The notes under the pieces: model-generated
Databases searched by the model: none
Told to the model about the DNA's origin: nothing
What the model saw: only the letters and a program-made list of their open reading frames with translations
Origin: Phycomyces nitens
Taxonomy: Eukaryota > Mucoromycota > Mucoromycetes > Mucorales > Phycomycetaceae
DNA: 64,000 nucleotides
Assembly: GCA_022702545.1 (NCBI GenBank)
Contig: JAHRBC010000007.1
Location: forward strand, 2,480,001-2,544,000
Direction of reading: 5' to 3'
Shown here: positions 53,169 through 64,000 of the stretch, piece after piece
Layout: each line of letters opens with the position of its first letter
Position numbering within the stretch: the first letter of the stretch is position 1
Translations under genes and position numbers: made by a program

Positions 53169-55062
53169 TCAGAACACCAGAATACTATCTTTCTGGAGAA
53201 CAAACGAGCTGGAGCCAGCCGAGATCCCAGTGCTGCTCTTTGGCTTCGGCTTACTGGCCGCCTTTTCTTCTCGCCTGATCGCTTCTGTCCTAGCCATCTG
53301 ACCCCTGTAGGCAAACGAAAGCACCGAGATCAAACCTGCAACCACGGCCTGGAGCAGCAGGGTATTGTTGACTGTCTCGGGAGCCAGGTTGGCCGGGCCA
53401 CGCAGACTGTCCATCACAATCACAAACAGGAACCCAAACAATTGTGCTCCCTGCCAAAGTATCGAGCTTGTGGTCGATTCAGCCACAGGGTAGGCAGCTT
53501 TTTTTGATAGACAATAAGAAGTTGAATTTGCCAGCCTTCTTACTCACTTTCACTTCCGAGGTCAATGACTACCGGCACCAGAAAGCACAAGAAGAATTGG
53601 CTGACACACATAATGATCATTATAGTTGCATAGGAACCGTTTGGAACTATAATAAAAATACATATATTGTTTTTGGGATTCAAAAACAGCAATCGTCAAA
53701 ACACAGCCTCTTTTTTGTTTTTTGTTTTTCAATACTGGAATACTTGCTAGCAAATAAGAGGCCAGTATCAGCAACGAGGATCATGGGTGCCACCAGTCGC
53801 AAGAATAGCTTGTGCTGTTTTGTAGCATCCAAAAGAGGGCCGGCAATAGCTAACCCACACAAAAGGTTAGCAGATAAAAATATCTAGTCTTTGAACCTTA
53901 CAGCACCCAAGAATGCCAGCCAGAAACCCAACTGCATTCAGCTGTCCAGCCTCAATAGCACTGTATCCATATGGCGAAATTATCTGGGTCAGCAGTGTGC
54001 CAAACGCGATACATAGTCCAACATTAAGTCCCTGGATGAGAAACAGTATCCAGAAATTATAGTTTCTTGCAAGCAGCCGTAGTCCATCGACAAACTTTGG
54101 TCTTTGGAGGTCCTGGATGTGCGAAGGAGGAGTTGGCGGTTTGGCTGGCATGGCCATGACAGGGAAAAGTGCTCCAAGAGACACCAAGCCAACCACATAG
54201 ATCAGCCGAGGCACCTGATCGGTACTCACGGTCATGGAGGGGATGAGAAACATGCCAATTATGGCACCATAGTTGGATGCTGTCATAAAGTAAATAAGAT
54301 TGACAGCTTGCAAAACATTCAATTCTCACCAACCAACATGCCGGCCGTTGTACGCAGCCTGTCTGTGAACCAGCTCGAGGCAAACTAGGAAAAGAGTCAA
54401 GCAGCCGTCTTTATATATATTATATAGCTTTTTATTGCCTACCATTGTCATGATATTGAGTGTCAGGGGATTAGCAATAGATCCTAGCAGCTGTCCAGCC
54501 AGCGTGAGCCCAAATGAAGGAGGCTCTGTATTTGCTCCAATGCAACGGATACCAGCACCCAGTGCATTAAGAAAACCCGCCAATATGATCTATACAAAAC
54601 CAATCAGTACAGTCTACATCTCAACCACTTTACAGACATTGTCTTTACCGATCTTTTGAGTCCCAACTTTTCAAAAAGTAGTCCTGTAAAAAAGCTAACA
54701 AAAACATAGACAATACACTGAACGTTGGCCAGCCAATTAACTGCCGTAAGAGATACGCCAAAGAACTCGCTTATCAGTGACGGAACGATGCAATAGGTAT
54801 ATTGGAAAAGAGCAATGGCCACACGGAGAAAAACTAGACACGCCAGCGCAACCCAGGCCTGTGGGTATGTCCTTAGTCCAAACACGGGCTCTGCACCAAC
54901 AACAACAACCACGACTGGTTGTTCCACAGGTGGGCCATTAAGCAAGGCAGTAGATGTATAGGCACTTTGATTGATAGGTTCACTAAGACTCCTTGGAAAG
55001 GACTTTTCGGATGACAGGAGCGTATTTACAGTATTGATATCTACTCTGGCGTCTGATTCCAT
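53169..55062 (-). CDS. Major facilitator superfamily transporter, SLC49-like
   Basis: Seven exons: 55062-54649, 54589-54443, 54384-54330, 54279-53902, 53849-53748, 53646-53548 and 53497-53169, giving 507 residues. After a ~70-residue cytosolic N-terminus, hydrophobic helices follow in MFS style. Blocks such as VSLTAVNWLANVQCIVYV, LNALGAGIRCIG, LAGQLLGSIANPLTLNI and YPVAESTTSSILW fit the SLC49 group (relatives transport haem, choline or ethanolamine in animals). The substrate cannot be told from sequence. The intron after 53748 starts with GC (GCTA, then GCAAGT), required to reach the conserved PNGSYATIM segment in frame. The C-terminal tail is Lys/Ser-rich and cytosolic. Confidence 0.82.
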
Positions 55063-55402
55063 TATACCAAAGTGCAGGAATCAAATAACAATAATAATAT
55101 TAAGGATGGAATGAAGACAATCTCTTGAATTTATTCAAATACACAGCCAACAATTCTGTACTTGACTAGGAATATTTTTGCAAATATACAAGGATCACAC
55201 TGTCATCACTGTCCTTTTGGCTGGCATTGTTGCATCCTTGGCCTGCCCAAACCAACATTTCTTGTGTGTTTCTCCCTAAAACTATTATTGCGATCCAGAT
55301 CTTACTTTTGGTCTGGTTCCAAGCACCTTGGATATTCTTCATTTTCATTTTTATATTTATATATATTTATATATTTATTTAATACACAGTTGAGAATGTT
55401 GT
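55063..55402. other. Intergenic spacer
   Basis: 340 bp between the OST48 3' end and the MFS start on the minus strand. TA-rich near 55350-55380. No gene seen. Confidence 0.5.
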
Positions 55403-57095
55403 TTAATTTGTTTTCTTTTCAGAATTCTCTAGGTTTCTTCCTCCCCATGTGGACAGCCAGACGGTGCTAAACACCAAGAATCCAACAATCATACTACCCA
55501 CAGACGCATAGTAGGGATAGGCAGCAGTCAAGAAACGAGGGTATTCGTTGTGTCTAAAGGGTCGAATGGCCACCACGTCTTCAGCAGACAGGTAGGTGAG
55601 GCCGGCTCGTTTGTAGTTGACGCGCAGGGTGAACACGCCATAGACGTCAGGCAGCTGGACATGGGCCTTGAATCTTCCATAGTGATGTCCGGGAGCAACA
55701 GGAACCTGCTTCAGGGTAGTGCGGATATAGGGATCAAGCATGATAACCTCTAGCTGAACGTCGTTTGCCTTGAAAGGAACCCAGTGGTCATTCTCATACT
55801 CGGAAATCTCCAGAGTGTAAACCTGGGGAAATGGTATTAAAGTTTGATAGAAACAGATTCAAATCGATTTTTCTTACCATGTCATCCTTTACACGGTAGA
55901 ATTCTGGCTGCTCAGTGTGGTTTGCCTTGTGGTGGTGGTGAGAAATGACCTTGAGGACACTCTTTTCTTGAAAGGTCCATTTTGTCAATTCAGACACAAA
56001 GAGCTCGTTTCCAGACTTTTCAAACCTATTCGCAATTCAACATTGGTTTCATAATCCTCTCCCTCCAAAAATAAATAAATACCTACTTTACAAGCTCGCC
56101 ATCTTGGTCCACCTTTTCGACTGGGGCCGTAAACAGCCTAAATATACCCCACCCCACCTTTTTTTTTTAGCTCACCGGCCCATCTTGCACTAGACAAACT
56201 TACGCGTCCGAAAAGATATCAAGCGAACCCACAAACGTGGCTCTGGCCGAGTTTCTGGTCTGCATAGCACCAACAAGATCCACAGGCTGCTTGCTGGGCT
56301 TATTCTTACCAAACTTCTCGGCCACAAAGGCAGTATCCTCGGCACTCAGGACGCGGTTGACCAGAGGCAGGGATCCAACCGTGAGACCAATGCCACTATA
56401 GGCAATTGGTGCCAGCCCAGATGTCTTTGAGATGATGGACTGAGGAGCGACAACCTGGGACGTGACAATTGAATCCTTGTCGCCCACACTGGCATCAAAC
56501 ACGCGTGTGCCCACAGACTCAAACTCGATATCGAACTCACTGGCCAACTCCCGGACACCATCCGACGCATCGCTTGATGCGCCGACCAAGAGGTTGCCAC
56601 CACCATTGACAAACTTTACAAGCTCGACGTTGCTGAGGTGCTTATGCTTGCTCAATGCTAGCACACGGTTTAAGCCCCCAATTGACTAGTATATTGATTT
56701 ATTTTTAAGAGACTTACAGGCAGTTGTGGGTGCAAAGTGAATAATGTGCTGGTAGAGAGGCTGGCCAAAGTAATAAAGAGTTGTCTCTCCATCGACTGCA
56801 CTCTTAAAGTCCAACTTGAACTCGCGGTCTTTAATAAACAATGGAGTTGATGGATATTTAGATCTCGACTGATGATGACGATGATGATTCAAGTAGGATA
56901 ACAAAAAAAATAAAAAATAAATGGTTTGACTGTTGGCGTACCTTGAAGTGTCTCCCAAAGACGCGAATAGGACTCCTTTTGGGCAAGACTGTCGAGAAGG
57001 ACAAGGACCTTGTCTCCGGTCACAGACTTTGCCTCTGTGACCGAGCACAAGGCTGCCAATGATGAGATTACGAAGAGTGAGATGAAGCTCTTCAT
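55403..57095 (-). CDS. WBP1: OST48/Wbp1, oligosaccharyltransferase 48-kDa subunit
   Basis: Six exons: 57095-56942, 56828-56718, 56657-56204, 56137-56087, 56025-55878 and 55822-55403, giving 445 residues, the normal family length. It is a type I ER membrane subunit of the oligosaccharyltransferase that moves the lipid-linked glycan to Asn in nascent proteins. An N-terminal signal peptide is clear (MKSFISLFVISSLAALCS). Family blocks are KVLVLLDSL, LYYFGQPLYQHIIHFAPT, VNGGGNLLVGASSDASDGVRELASEF, the C-terminal DVYGVFTLRVNYKRAGLTYL, then RPFRHNEYPRFL and a single membrane helix (YASVGSMIVGFLVFSTVWL) with a short cytosolic tail. Exon 3's splice site was chosen so that the segment SLSKHKHLSN continues in frame. 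Confidence 0.94.
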
Positions 57096-57530
57096 CGTTG
57101 GACGTTGGAACTGATGAGTGATGGACACAATTGGAGGCAATCGACCCTTTTGCGGGTTTCGGTGTCCGACAATGTGCCAATGCAAGACCTGCCACGTCAC
57201 AGCAATTTGAGCCAGACAGAGAAAGAGACAAAGTAGAGCGTAATTGTTGCAGATAAATAAGTAATAGTGATGATGGCAAATGAAATTAATTGATTATTAA
57301 TTGATTATTAATTGCTGATGATTTGTATTGGGCCAAGTATTGCACTCTTGCAAGTTTATTATGCTAGTTATTATTATTATTATTATTATGATGATGATGA
57401 ATATTAGTATTAGTATTATTATTAGTAGTATTAAAGAGTAGTATATATAAAACACAGATTATCTACACTAAAAGTATTTGATGAACATGAAAAAGAAAGA
57501 AAAATAAAATGAAAATATATATGATGTAGA
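57096..57530. other. Intergenic spacer
   Basis: 435 bp between the SLC35F-like 3' end and the OST48 start. Contains TTAATTGATTA direct repeats near 57283-57312 and TTA/ATG microsatellites near 57370-57425. The OST48 promoter should lie at its left side. Confidence 0.5.
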
Positions 57531-59315
57531 TTAATGGCCAGAGTTGATAGATTGGTATGATGGCTCTTGATCTTCAGGAAGGATAAACACCGTCTCTTCC
57601 TCTACCTCTCGAAGGGCGTCCATGTTGACGGCAAAGAAGCCGACGCCAACCAGCACAGCCCCAAGGGAATATTGGAATCCAGGTTGGAATTGTTTAAAGA
57701 CAATGTCACCCACAAGAGCAATAGGAATCTATAGATCATCTAATAAGTACTCTGTGCCACCAACGATACGCCATAAAGGTAGATCATCTCTTTTTTTTTT
57801 ATATTACCGTCAATGAGATGCCCAGTGTGACCACCAGGGGAGAAGTCATCAGCATGGCCAGAAGCCACAGGTAGTCAGATCTAAAGCATAAGGGGGGTTA
57901 AATAAAGTGTGTGTGTGTACAGGTTGGTTTGGCAGGCTTGGTGCTATTTAAAGCAGACCAGCCATGTCTGTAGCACGCCATATGGAGGGATAATAGAGAG
58001 ATAGATAGATAGATTGGGTTCTGTCCAATAGAGATGGGATTTATGATACTTACAGAAATGTGCCAATAAACGCATTCAACAAAACCATCACCCAGAGAAT
58101 AGAAGTCGGTGGCAGTTCAAATGTCTCGAGACCAAGCCAGTGCAGGAGAGGAAATACTGGCCAGAGCAAGATGACATTAAAGGCTCCAACAAACCCAAAG
58201 AACAGAGGCATATTGATGCGAGACTCATCTCCAATCCGCAGCTTAAGCATAGTCGTGTAACACCCATAGAATACCGCACCAGAGAGAGCCAGGAGGTCGC
58301 CGATAAGAGGTGCAGGGAGGTTGAATCTCGTAACAGATGATAGATCTGTAGGCACAGGGTTGCTGTTGAGCTGGTCCGAATACGATACCAGAATTACCCC
58401 CATCAGACTGCAAAAGGGTCAGCAAAGATAAAGAGAGCCTTAAAATAATGTTTACCTTGTGCAGACAGACACCACTTTGGTTATATTGAGCTTCTCGACG
58501 CCAAACACAGATCCAATTCCAAGCGTAAAGAGACCTGATGATTAATCAACATTTGCACAACAATGGCCAAATTTAGTTGGTTAGAGATAAGCCAAATAAA
58601 TAGATATCGATAATAGAATTTTGCATGCGTACCTGACATGGAGGCCAAGATTGTACTACTTCCAACACTTGTATACGCAAGGCTGGCATTTGTGGTGTAA
58701 TTGGCAAAGAACCAGAGAATACAGAATGCCAGACTGAGCCTGACGGTTTCCATGGTACTGAGCCTCTGGGTGGTTTGGCTGGCATTGTCCTGAATGGTCT
58801 GGTTGTCCCCCCCAGCTGCCAATTCGGCTCCATTTTGAGAATTGATGGTCTAAAAGCAATGTCAGGACACCCATCATGTATCAGGATATCAAATCATTAC
58901 TTACATCGCTATACCGGCTGCTCTCGGGGGTCAGCAGTCTATTGGCAATTGAAGACATGTGGTTAAGAACAGAAAGGGTCACAAGAGCCAAAGACGATTA
59001 TTATTATCATTATTAATAATATTACTTTGTAGATTCTTCAGATGCGTATGCAGGTGGAGGACGCTTGAAGAGAAGAGGTATCAAGTAAAACGAAAACGTT
59101 GCGGTATTGAGATAGGTAACCAGGAACGGCTTGTTGTAATTCTGCTCGCCAAAGATGCTCTATAATGAAAATCAGTTTAGAAGAGCACCCTTGGAATCTC
59201 TTGCTACAAAACCACTTGCGTTCATTGCGAATGAAGATCCCACCCAGATAAACACTACACCCAGAAGAGCAGCAATTCCTCCAAGATAACGCCTCCGTGA
59301 CTGATCGTAAGGCAT
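57531..59315 (-). CDS. SLC35F5-like drug/metabolite transporter superfamily protein
   Basis: Eight exons: 59315-59220, 59159-59026, 58938-58905, 58849-58633, 58534-58456, 58407-58054, 57880-57808 and 57728-57531, giving 394 residues. About ten hydrophobic helices fit the drug/metabolite transporter fold. The opening GGIAALLGVVFIWVGSS followed by NKPFLVTYLNTATFSFYL matches the SLC35F5 and yeast vacuolar-membrane relatives, as do FANYTTNASLAYTSVGSST and LLALSGAVFYGCYTTMLK. Transport substrate is unknown in the family. The first intron uses a GC donor (AAC, then GCAAGT); a GT alternative would lose the conserved segment. It sits head-to-head with the apyrase gene and tail-to-head with OST48. Confidence 0.87.
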
Positions 59316-59992
59316 GCTATCGAGTTTGTAGTTGTTTGGTAGACTTTATGATTTCCAGAGACCCTAAAAAAAGTCAACTGGGCAAGAAAAATAGTAAAAG
59401 GGAAGAGGAGGTTTGTGACTCTGATGTCGCAATTCATCCACTTAATTCATCTGAAGCTGAAAATAAGATGTTCCAGAAATGGCAATTTCTTGTTCCTTTT
59501 TAATCGATTTGGGTGAAGTAGAGGGCTATAAATTGCGGAGATTGGATTTCATTATTTTTCCTTTTCTCTTTTCTCTTTATATATTTTTCTTTCATTAAAT
59601 ATATAAATATCTAATATATTATATATATATATTATATATATTTAGATAAATATATATATAGATATTATATATTAATATAAATATATATATATATATATAC
59701 ACTAATTTATATATACTTGCCCTTTGTAAAGAAGTATACATACATATATTTATATTTATATTTATATTTATATATTTACTAGTCTCATATACTTTCATGT
59801 AAGTCTCTCTACATATCCAAAAATATCAAATAAACATCATTTTAAAAATGAATTCTGGACAGACAAACCATCTCTGTACACAATCCTTCCGACCACACAC
59901 AAATATATATTATATATATTTAAATTTCTGGTCCTCATCTCCTATATCATAATTACTATCATTGTCGCACCATCGTATCCAAGCCCATCTGA
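59316..59992. promoter_or_regulatory. Divergent promoter region, SLC35F-like / apyrase
   Basis: 677 bp between divergent starts. Very AT-rich, with TA arrays at about 59607-59700 and TTTATA repeats near 59750-59775. No individual factor sites could be assigned. Confidence 0.45.
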
Positions 59993-62652
59993 ATGGAAAC
60001 CACATCTGAAAACCATATCGATATTTCTTGGGAAAAGAACAGACGCTATGGTGTGATAATCGATGCCGGCTCATCTGGATCGAGAATCTATATATATTCC
60101 TGGAAGGATCATGAACACATCAAATCAACAATTGACATTAATGACCTCAAGGGGAAGATGCCAATTGTCGAACGTGGAGATCAGCATGGCCTCAAATGGA
60201 CCCGTAGAGAAGAACCAGGTAATGCAGACCTCCCCCTCCTCCTCCCTCTTCCTCTCAAGCCCCCTCCTCCTCCTCCTCCTCTTCAAGCCCCATCTTCCCA
60301 ACCACTTTCTAATCATATCCCATTGTTTGGCCAGGTATCTCGACCTATGGCAGCAAACCCACCGAGATCAAGGACCACCTTGGATCGCTGCTTAGTTTTG
60401 CAGCCGAAGTAGTTCCAGAAGACATGCATCCAAGCACGCCCATATTTGTCATGGCCACGGCTGGTATGCGTTTATTGCCCGAAAGTGAACAGGAGGCTGT
60501 GCTTGGCGCAACCTGTGGCTTTATCCGTGATTCAAGCTCATTTTTCATGAGCGATTGTGATTCGCATATCCAGATCATTCCTGGAGAGCTAGAGGGAGTT
60601 TATGGCTGGATGGCAGTAAACTATCTGATGGGAGGATTCGATGCCAGTTTCCAGGACCCTTTGATCAAACCAGCCAAGAAAGAGCAACACCACACCTTTG
60701 GGTTTCTGGATATGGGTGGAGCTAGTGCTCAGATTGCGTTTGAGCCAGAGCATCATCAGAAAGAAGAGCATATGGATGACTTGACCCAGATATTCCTGAG
60801 GACTCTTGATGGCACAGAGATGGAGTACGATGTGTTTGTAACTACCTTTCTGGGCTACGGAAGCAATGAGGCCCGTCGAAGATATCTCGAAGAACGTGTA
60901 AAGAGTGCCTATGAGGCAGCAGACGGAAAGAATCTCCTAGACGAACATCATGCTCTCCACATAGATGATCCCTGTTTACCACTTAACCTCAATGTGTCCG
61001 ACTCCCATTCTACAAGTGTGTCTCTGAGTCTGCATGGCACGGGCTCATTTGACAAGTGCATGGAGTACACCATGCCCCTGCTCAACAAGGACGCTGCATG
61101 TCCTACCAAGCCATGTCTGTTCAATGGTGTCCATACGCCACATATTGACTGGTCTGTCAACAAGTTTGTTGGAATATCGGAATATTGGTACTCGTCCCAC
61201 GACATCCTTGGTCTCGGAGGAGTCTATGATTTTGTCGAATATGAGAAAAAGGCAACGGATTATTGTGCAAAGGACTGGAGTGATTTTACAGATGAGCACA
61301 AGGAAATAGATGCTCTTGAGATGCATCGTTATGAACTCCAGTGTTTCAAGTCTGCCTGGATTGTAAACGTACTTCATGATGGTATTGAGATTCCTCGCAT
61401 TGTGGATCCCGGAGGACATGGCCCGGGTACCGACAAGGCACTTTTGGAGCAGTCGATAGAGAGTGTGTCGGCAAAGAACTGGAACCCTCCTTTCCAGAGC
61501 ATCGATACCATTAACGATATCCAGGTGTCTTGGACACTAGGAGCCATGTTACTCCATGTTGCAAACCAGATTCCCCTTTCTGACTCACCCAACAAACTCC
61601 AGGGCCACAATACAGATGATGAGGGTGCCCATGAGATTGCCGATGGAGTAAAGATGCCCAAGCCACGCCCACTTCCTCAAGACAACATCACATATGATTC
61701 AATTTCTAGAAAGCAACCGACAATCATGGACAATGTCATGAACAATGTATCGCCCTTTGGGTGGGTGGCGATCTTGCTCATGGTGCTCTGTGCAGTGTTT
61801 ATCCTCTATCTCTTCAAGAATGTGCGTCGCAAAAAGAGATTTGACATGGAGTATCGCCGGCCTGACACAAGTGGTCCAAATGGTGGACTATTGGGCACCA
61901 GTACTCCTCCTCAGTCATGGTCGCCCCTTTCATACCTCCAAGCCATTGAAAACAGGATCACTCAGTCACTTCTCAGCCTTAGATTCTGGGCTTCGCGTGT
62001 GATTAGGTTCAGATCATCGTATACTTCCGGTATTCCCTTGGCAGAAACCGAGGCCTTGCCAGACATGCCTCCCAATGGGGAGAGTGTGTCGATTAATATG
62101 CTGCCACTCCAGCCATCGGGTGGTCGGGCTACCCTTGGTCCCTCTACAATGTCTCCGAGTACAATGTCTTCTCGGTACTGGAACAAGAAGAGGTACAGTG
62201 GAGACAGTCACAATCTAAATGCCCTGATCAATGGGCAGCAGGTCGAAGGATCAAGTGTGTTGCCCTTTAGAACCCCTTCGGTTCTCGGTCTTGCGAACCG
62301 TAACGGAAGCTCGCCCAACCTTGTTCGCAACGGAAGTTCAACCAATCTCACCGCATTTCCTGCATCCCCTGAACCACTAGCAAATGGTGGTCCAAATCGC
62401 TCACCTCTTCAAAACGACACTTCTTTGGGGAGCTCAAGGTCGCGTGTTGGGTTTGTGATCCATGAACAATCTGATGAGGATGAGTGTACGAGTGATGGCC
62501 AGGTTGATGCGACGGTTCAGGTCGTAAATACATCCTCACCCTCGGTGACTGCCAGCAGTTGGTTAAGTAATTCTAGTCCACGGGCAAGTCCAAGAGGAAG
62601 TCTGGATGAACGGAGGGCAGGGTGGACAACAGTAAAACATGAGATGGACTGA
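59993..62652 (+). CDS. YND1: Golgi apyrase, GDA1/CD39 family (Ynd1-like)
   Basis: Two exons, 59993-60218 and 60335-62652, giving 847 residues. The apyrase conserved regions appear in order: DAGSSGSR (residues 24-31), MATAGMRLLP, the EGVYGWMAVNYLMG region and LDMGGASAQIAFEP. The enzyme hydrolyses nucleoside di- and triphosphates in the Golgi lumen, clearing GDP and UDP left by glycosyltransferases. As in yeast Ynd1 there is no N-terminal anchor; one membrane helix (GWVAILLMVLCAVFILYLF, about residues 549-570) follows the catalytic part. The C-terminal tail of ~275 Ser/Asn/Pro-rich residues is much longer than in typical family members; yeast Ynd1 is about 630 residues in all. Confidence 0.92.
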
Positions 62653-64000
62653 GGGCGTAGATTCTTTATTGTATAGCATCATTTTATTTTTATATTACTA
62701 TTTATCCATTTCCCTCTTTTATTACCACTCTACACCTACACCTACTACTACTAATACTACTACTACTATTATTATTATTACTCTTATTGTTTTCTCATTT
62801 CCAAACTACATTTTCCTTTCTTTTCTTTTTAGGGTTTTTTTTTGTGTGGATAATATAGTGCCATACACACAGAATACTAAATTAAAATAGAATCTAGAAT
62901 CACAAGAGGCCAAGTTTTACCAAGTGTGCACCCTCAAAATAAATACTCTGAATCCAATACTTACAAAAGTTTAGTCTAAACCTTGAACAAGGGACGATGT
63001 AGTTTTGTGGTATATTCGCAAACAAGTTTGAGGAACCAAAAAAAAACCAAATCGTTTATATATATTTTTAGGGCTATTGTGAACCTGGAGCAATCAGTTG
63101 GCTGTATACACAATGTCAAGAAAGACTCTTTTTTATCTCGTATTCACAACACGGCTCGTCAAGGAAAGACTTGCCATCAAAGTGTTTATAGGTGTGCTAG
63201 TGTACAGACTTATTTGATTAGGAATGACACTCATTAGTTCAAGTATTGTACCCAGGATGTGTCAAGAGGACTGTTGTACAAGCTGGCAAACGACTTTTTT
63301 GGGGACATCTTGACAAATGGAGTACTGGAATAACCAACTAGACATTTTGACCTTGTTTTCATTTAAATTACAAGTGGTTTTGTTATGCGATTAAATACGA
63401 AATTCAGCTCGATTGCTACCAGCAGTTATGAATCTTGTCGCAGAGCCATCAAAAGTTGTTCCAAGTCTTATCTCTCTCTCTCTCTTTGATTATCACCAAG
63501 GTTAAAAGATCAAGGTTAAAAACCTCAAGTTGTATGCTGCCACCGACACCGTTATTTTATCGGCAGCATATTCATGTAAAGCCAATTTTATTATCGAATC
63601 TTTGATCTGGTCAATTGGGATACAATAGTCTGGACCAAATGCTTGCCACCAAAAGCAGGTTTTTTAGTTTTGTTAGTTTTTCATTGAAGCCAACTGCTTT
63701 GAGATTTAATGGCTATCAAGGCAGACAAAAGCCAAATAAGGACTTGGCCGACATTTATTCTTGACAGGAAAGTGATGAGCAAATAAATAAAGAAATAAAT
63801 TATTAAACTAAGGTATGTCAAACTCTACAGCATGATAAATCTACGTCTATAGACCAGAAAAGAAACTTCAAAGATGTACAACCGTAAATCCAAGCCCTTG
63901 TATTCTGTGTGTGTGTGTGTGTGTCTCGTTATCTTGAGCAATGGAAAGAACTTTGTTACTATGAGACTCTCTTTAGGTTCTTCGTTGGGCCCTCTCCGGG
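62653..64000. other. Intergenic region to window end
   Basis: No supported gene. It contains TAC and TTA microsatellites near 62736-62780, a small inverted repeat (63533-63541 with 63562-63570) and (GT)n near 63907-63922. Small open frames here have no recognisable protein character. Confidence 0.55.

Overview
This is a nuclear DNA window from a filamentous fungus. I read it as an early-diverging lineage, most likely Mucoromycota (Mucorales-like). The reasons are intron-dense genes (up to 19 exons with mostly 40-100 nt introns), AT-rich intergenic DNA full of (AT)n, (TTA)n and (TATG)n microsatellites, a regulator with the fungal-specific middle homology domain, and a peroxisomal GNPAT-type acyltransferase of a kind not expected in yeasts. 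The phylum call is inference. I found no prokaryotic operons, CRISPR arrays, rRNA or tRNA genes, and no intact transposon.

Layout. 0-10 kb: the 3' end of a Ded1/DDX3-type DEAD-box helicase fused to three RanBP2 zinc fingers and a WG-repeat tail; an mRNA capping guanylyltransferase with a ~1,450-residue Q/A-rich C-terminal extension; and an unknown coiled-coil protein. 12-20.5 kb: an Ime2/MAK-type CMGC kinase, a ten-exon SANT protein and a tandem-Myb protein. 23.9-29.3 kb: GPI1 (GPI-anchor GlcNAc transferase subunit) converges on a zinc-cluster-less fungal regulator. 31.7-36.3 kb: a GNPAT-like acyltransferase ending in SKL, then ribosomal protein eL37. 36.8-48.4 kb: a SET-domain protein, a WDR59/Sea3 (SEACAT/GATOR2) homologue, proline dehydrogenase and a low-complexity protein of unknown function. 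48.4-53.2 kb: AT-rich and mostly without assignable genes, with unresolved coding-like fragments. 53.2-62.7 kb: an SLC49-type MFS transporter, OST48/Wbp1, an SLC35F-type transporter and a Ynd1-type apyrase.

I rebuilt exon structures by hand from splice signals, conserved motifs and reading-frame continuity. All 13 complete multi-exon models sum to a whole number of codons; the 5'-truncated helicase model is in frame but cannot be checked that way. About 92 introns were placed. Five of them require a GC-AG boundary (donor GCAAGT or GCAAGC), each supported by frame and family conservation.

Functionally the window is mostly housekeeping. Several genes belong to the secretory and glycosylation system (GPI1, OST48, SLC35F-like, Ynd1-like), two to mRNA 5'-end biology (helicase, capping enzyme), and others to nutrient sensing and metabolism (WDR59, proline dehydrogenase, GNPAT). 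The most unusual items are the capping-enzyme mega-tail, the helicase/RanBP2/WG fusion, the SKL-tailed GNPAT and the GC-AG intron frequency.
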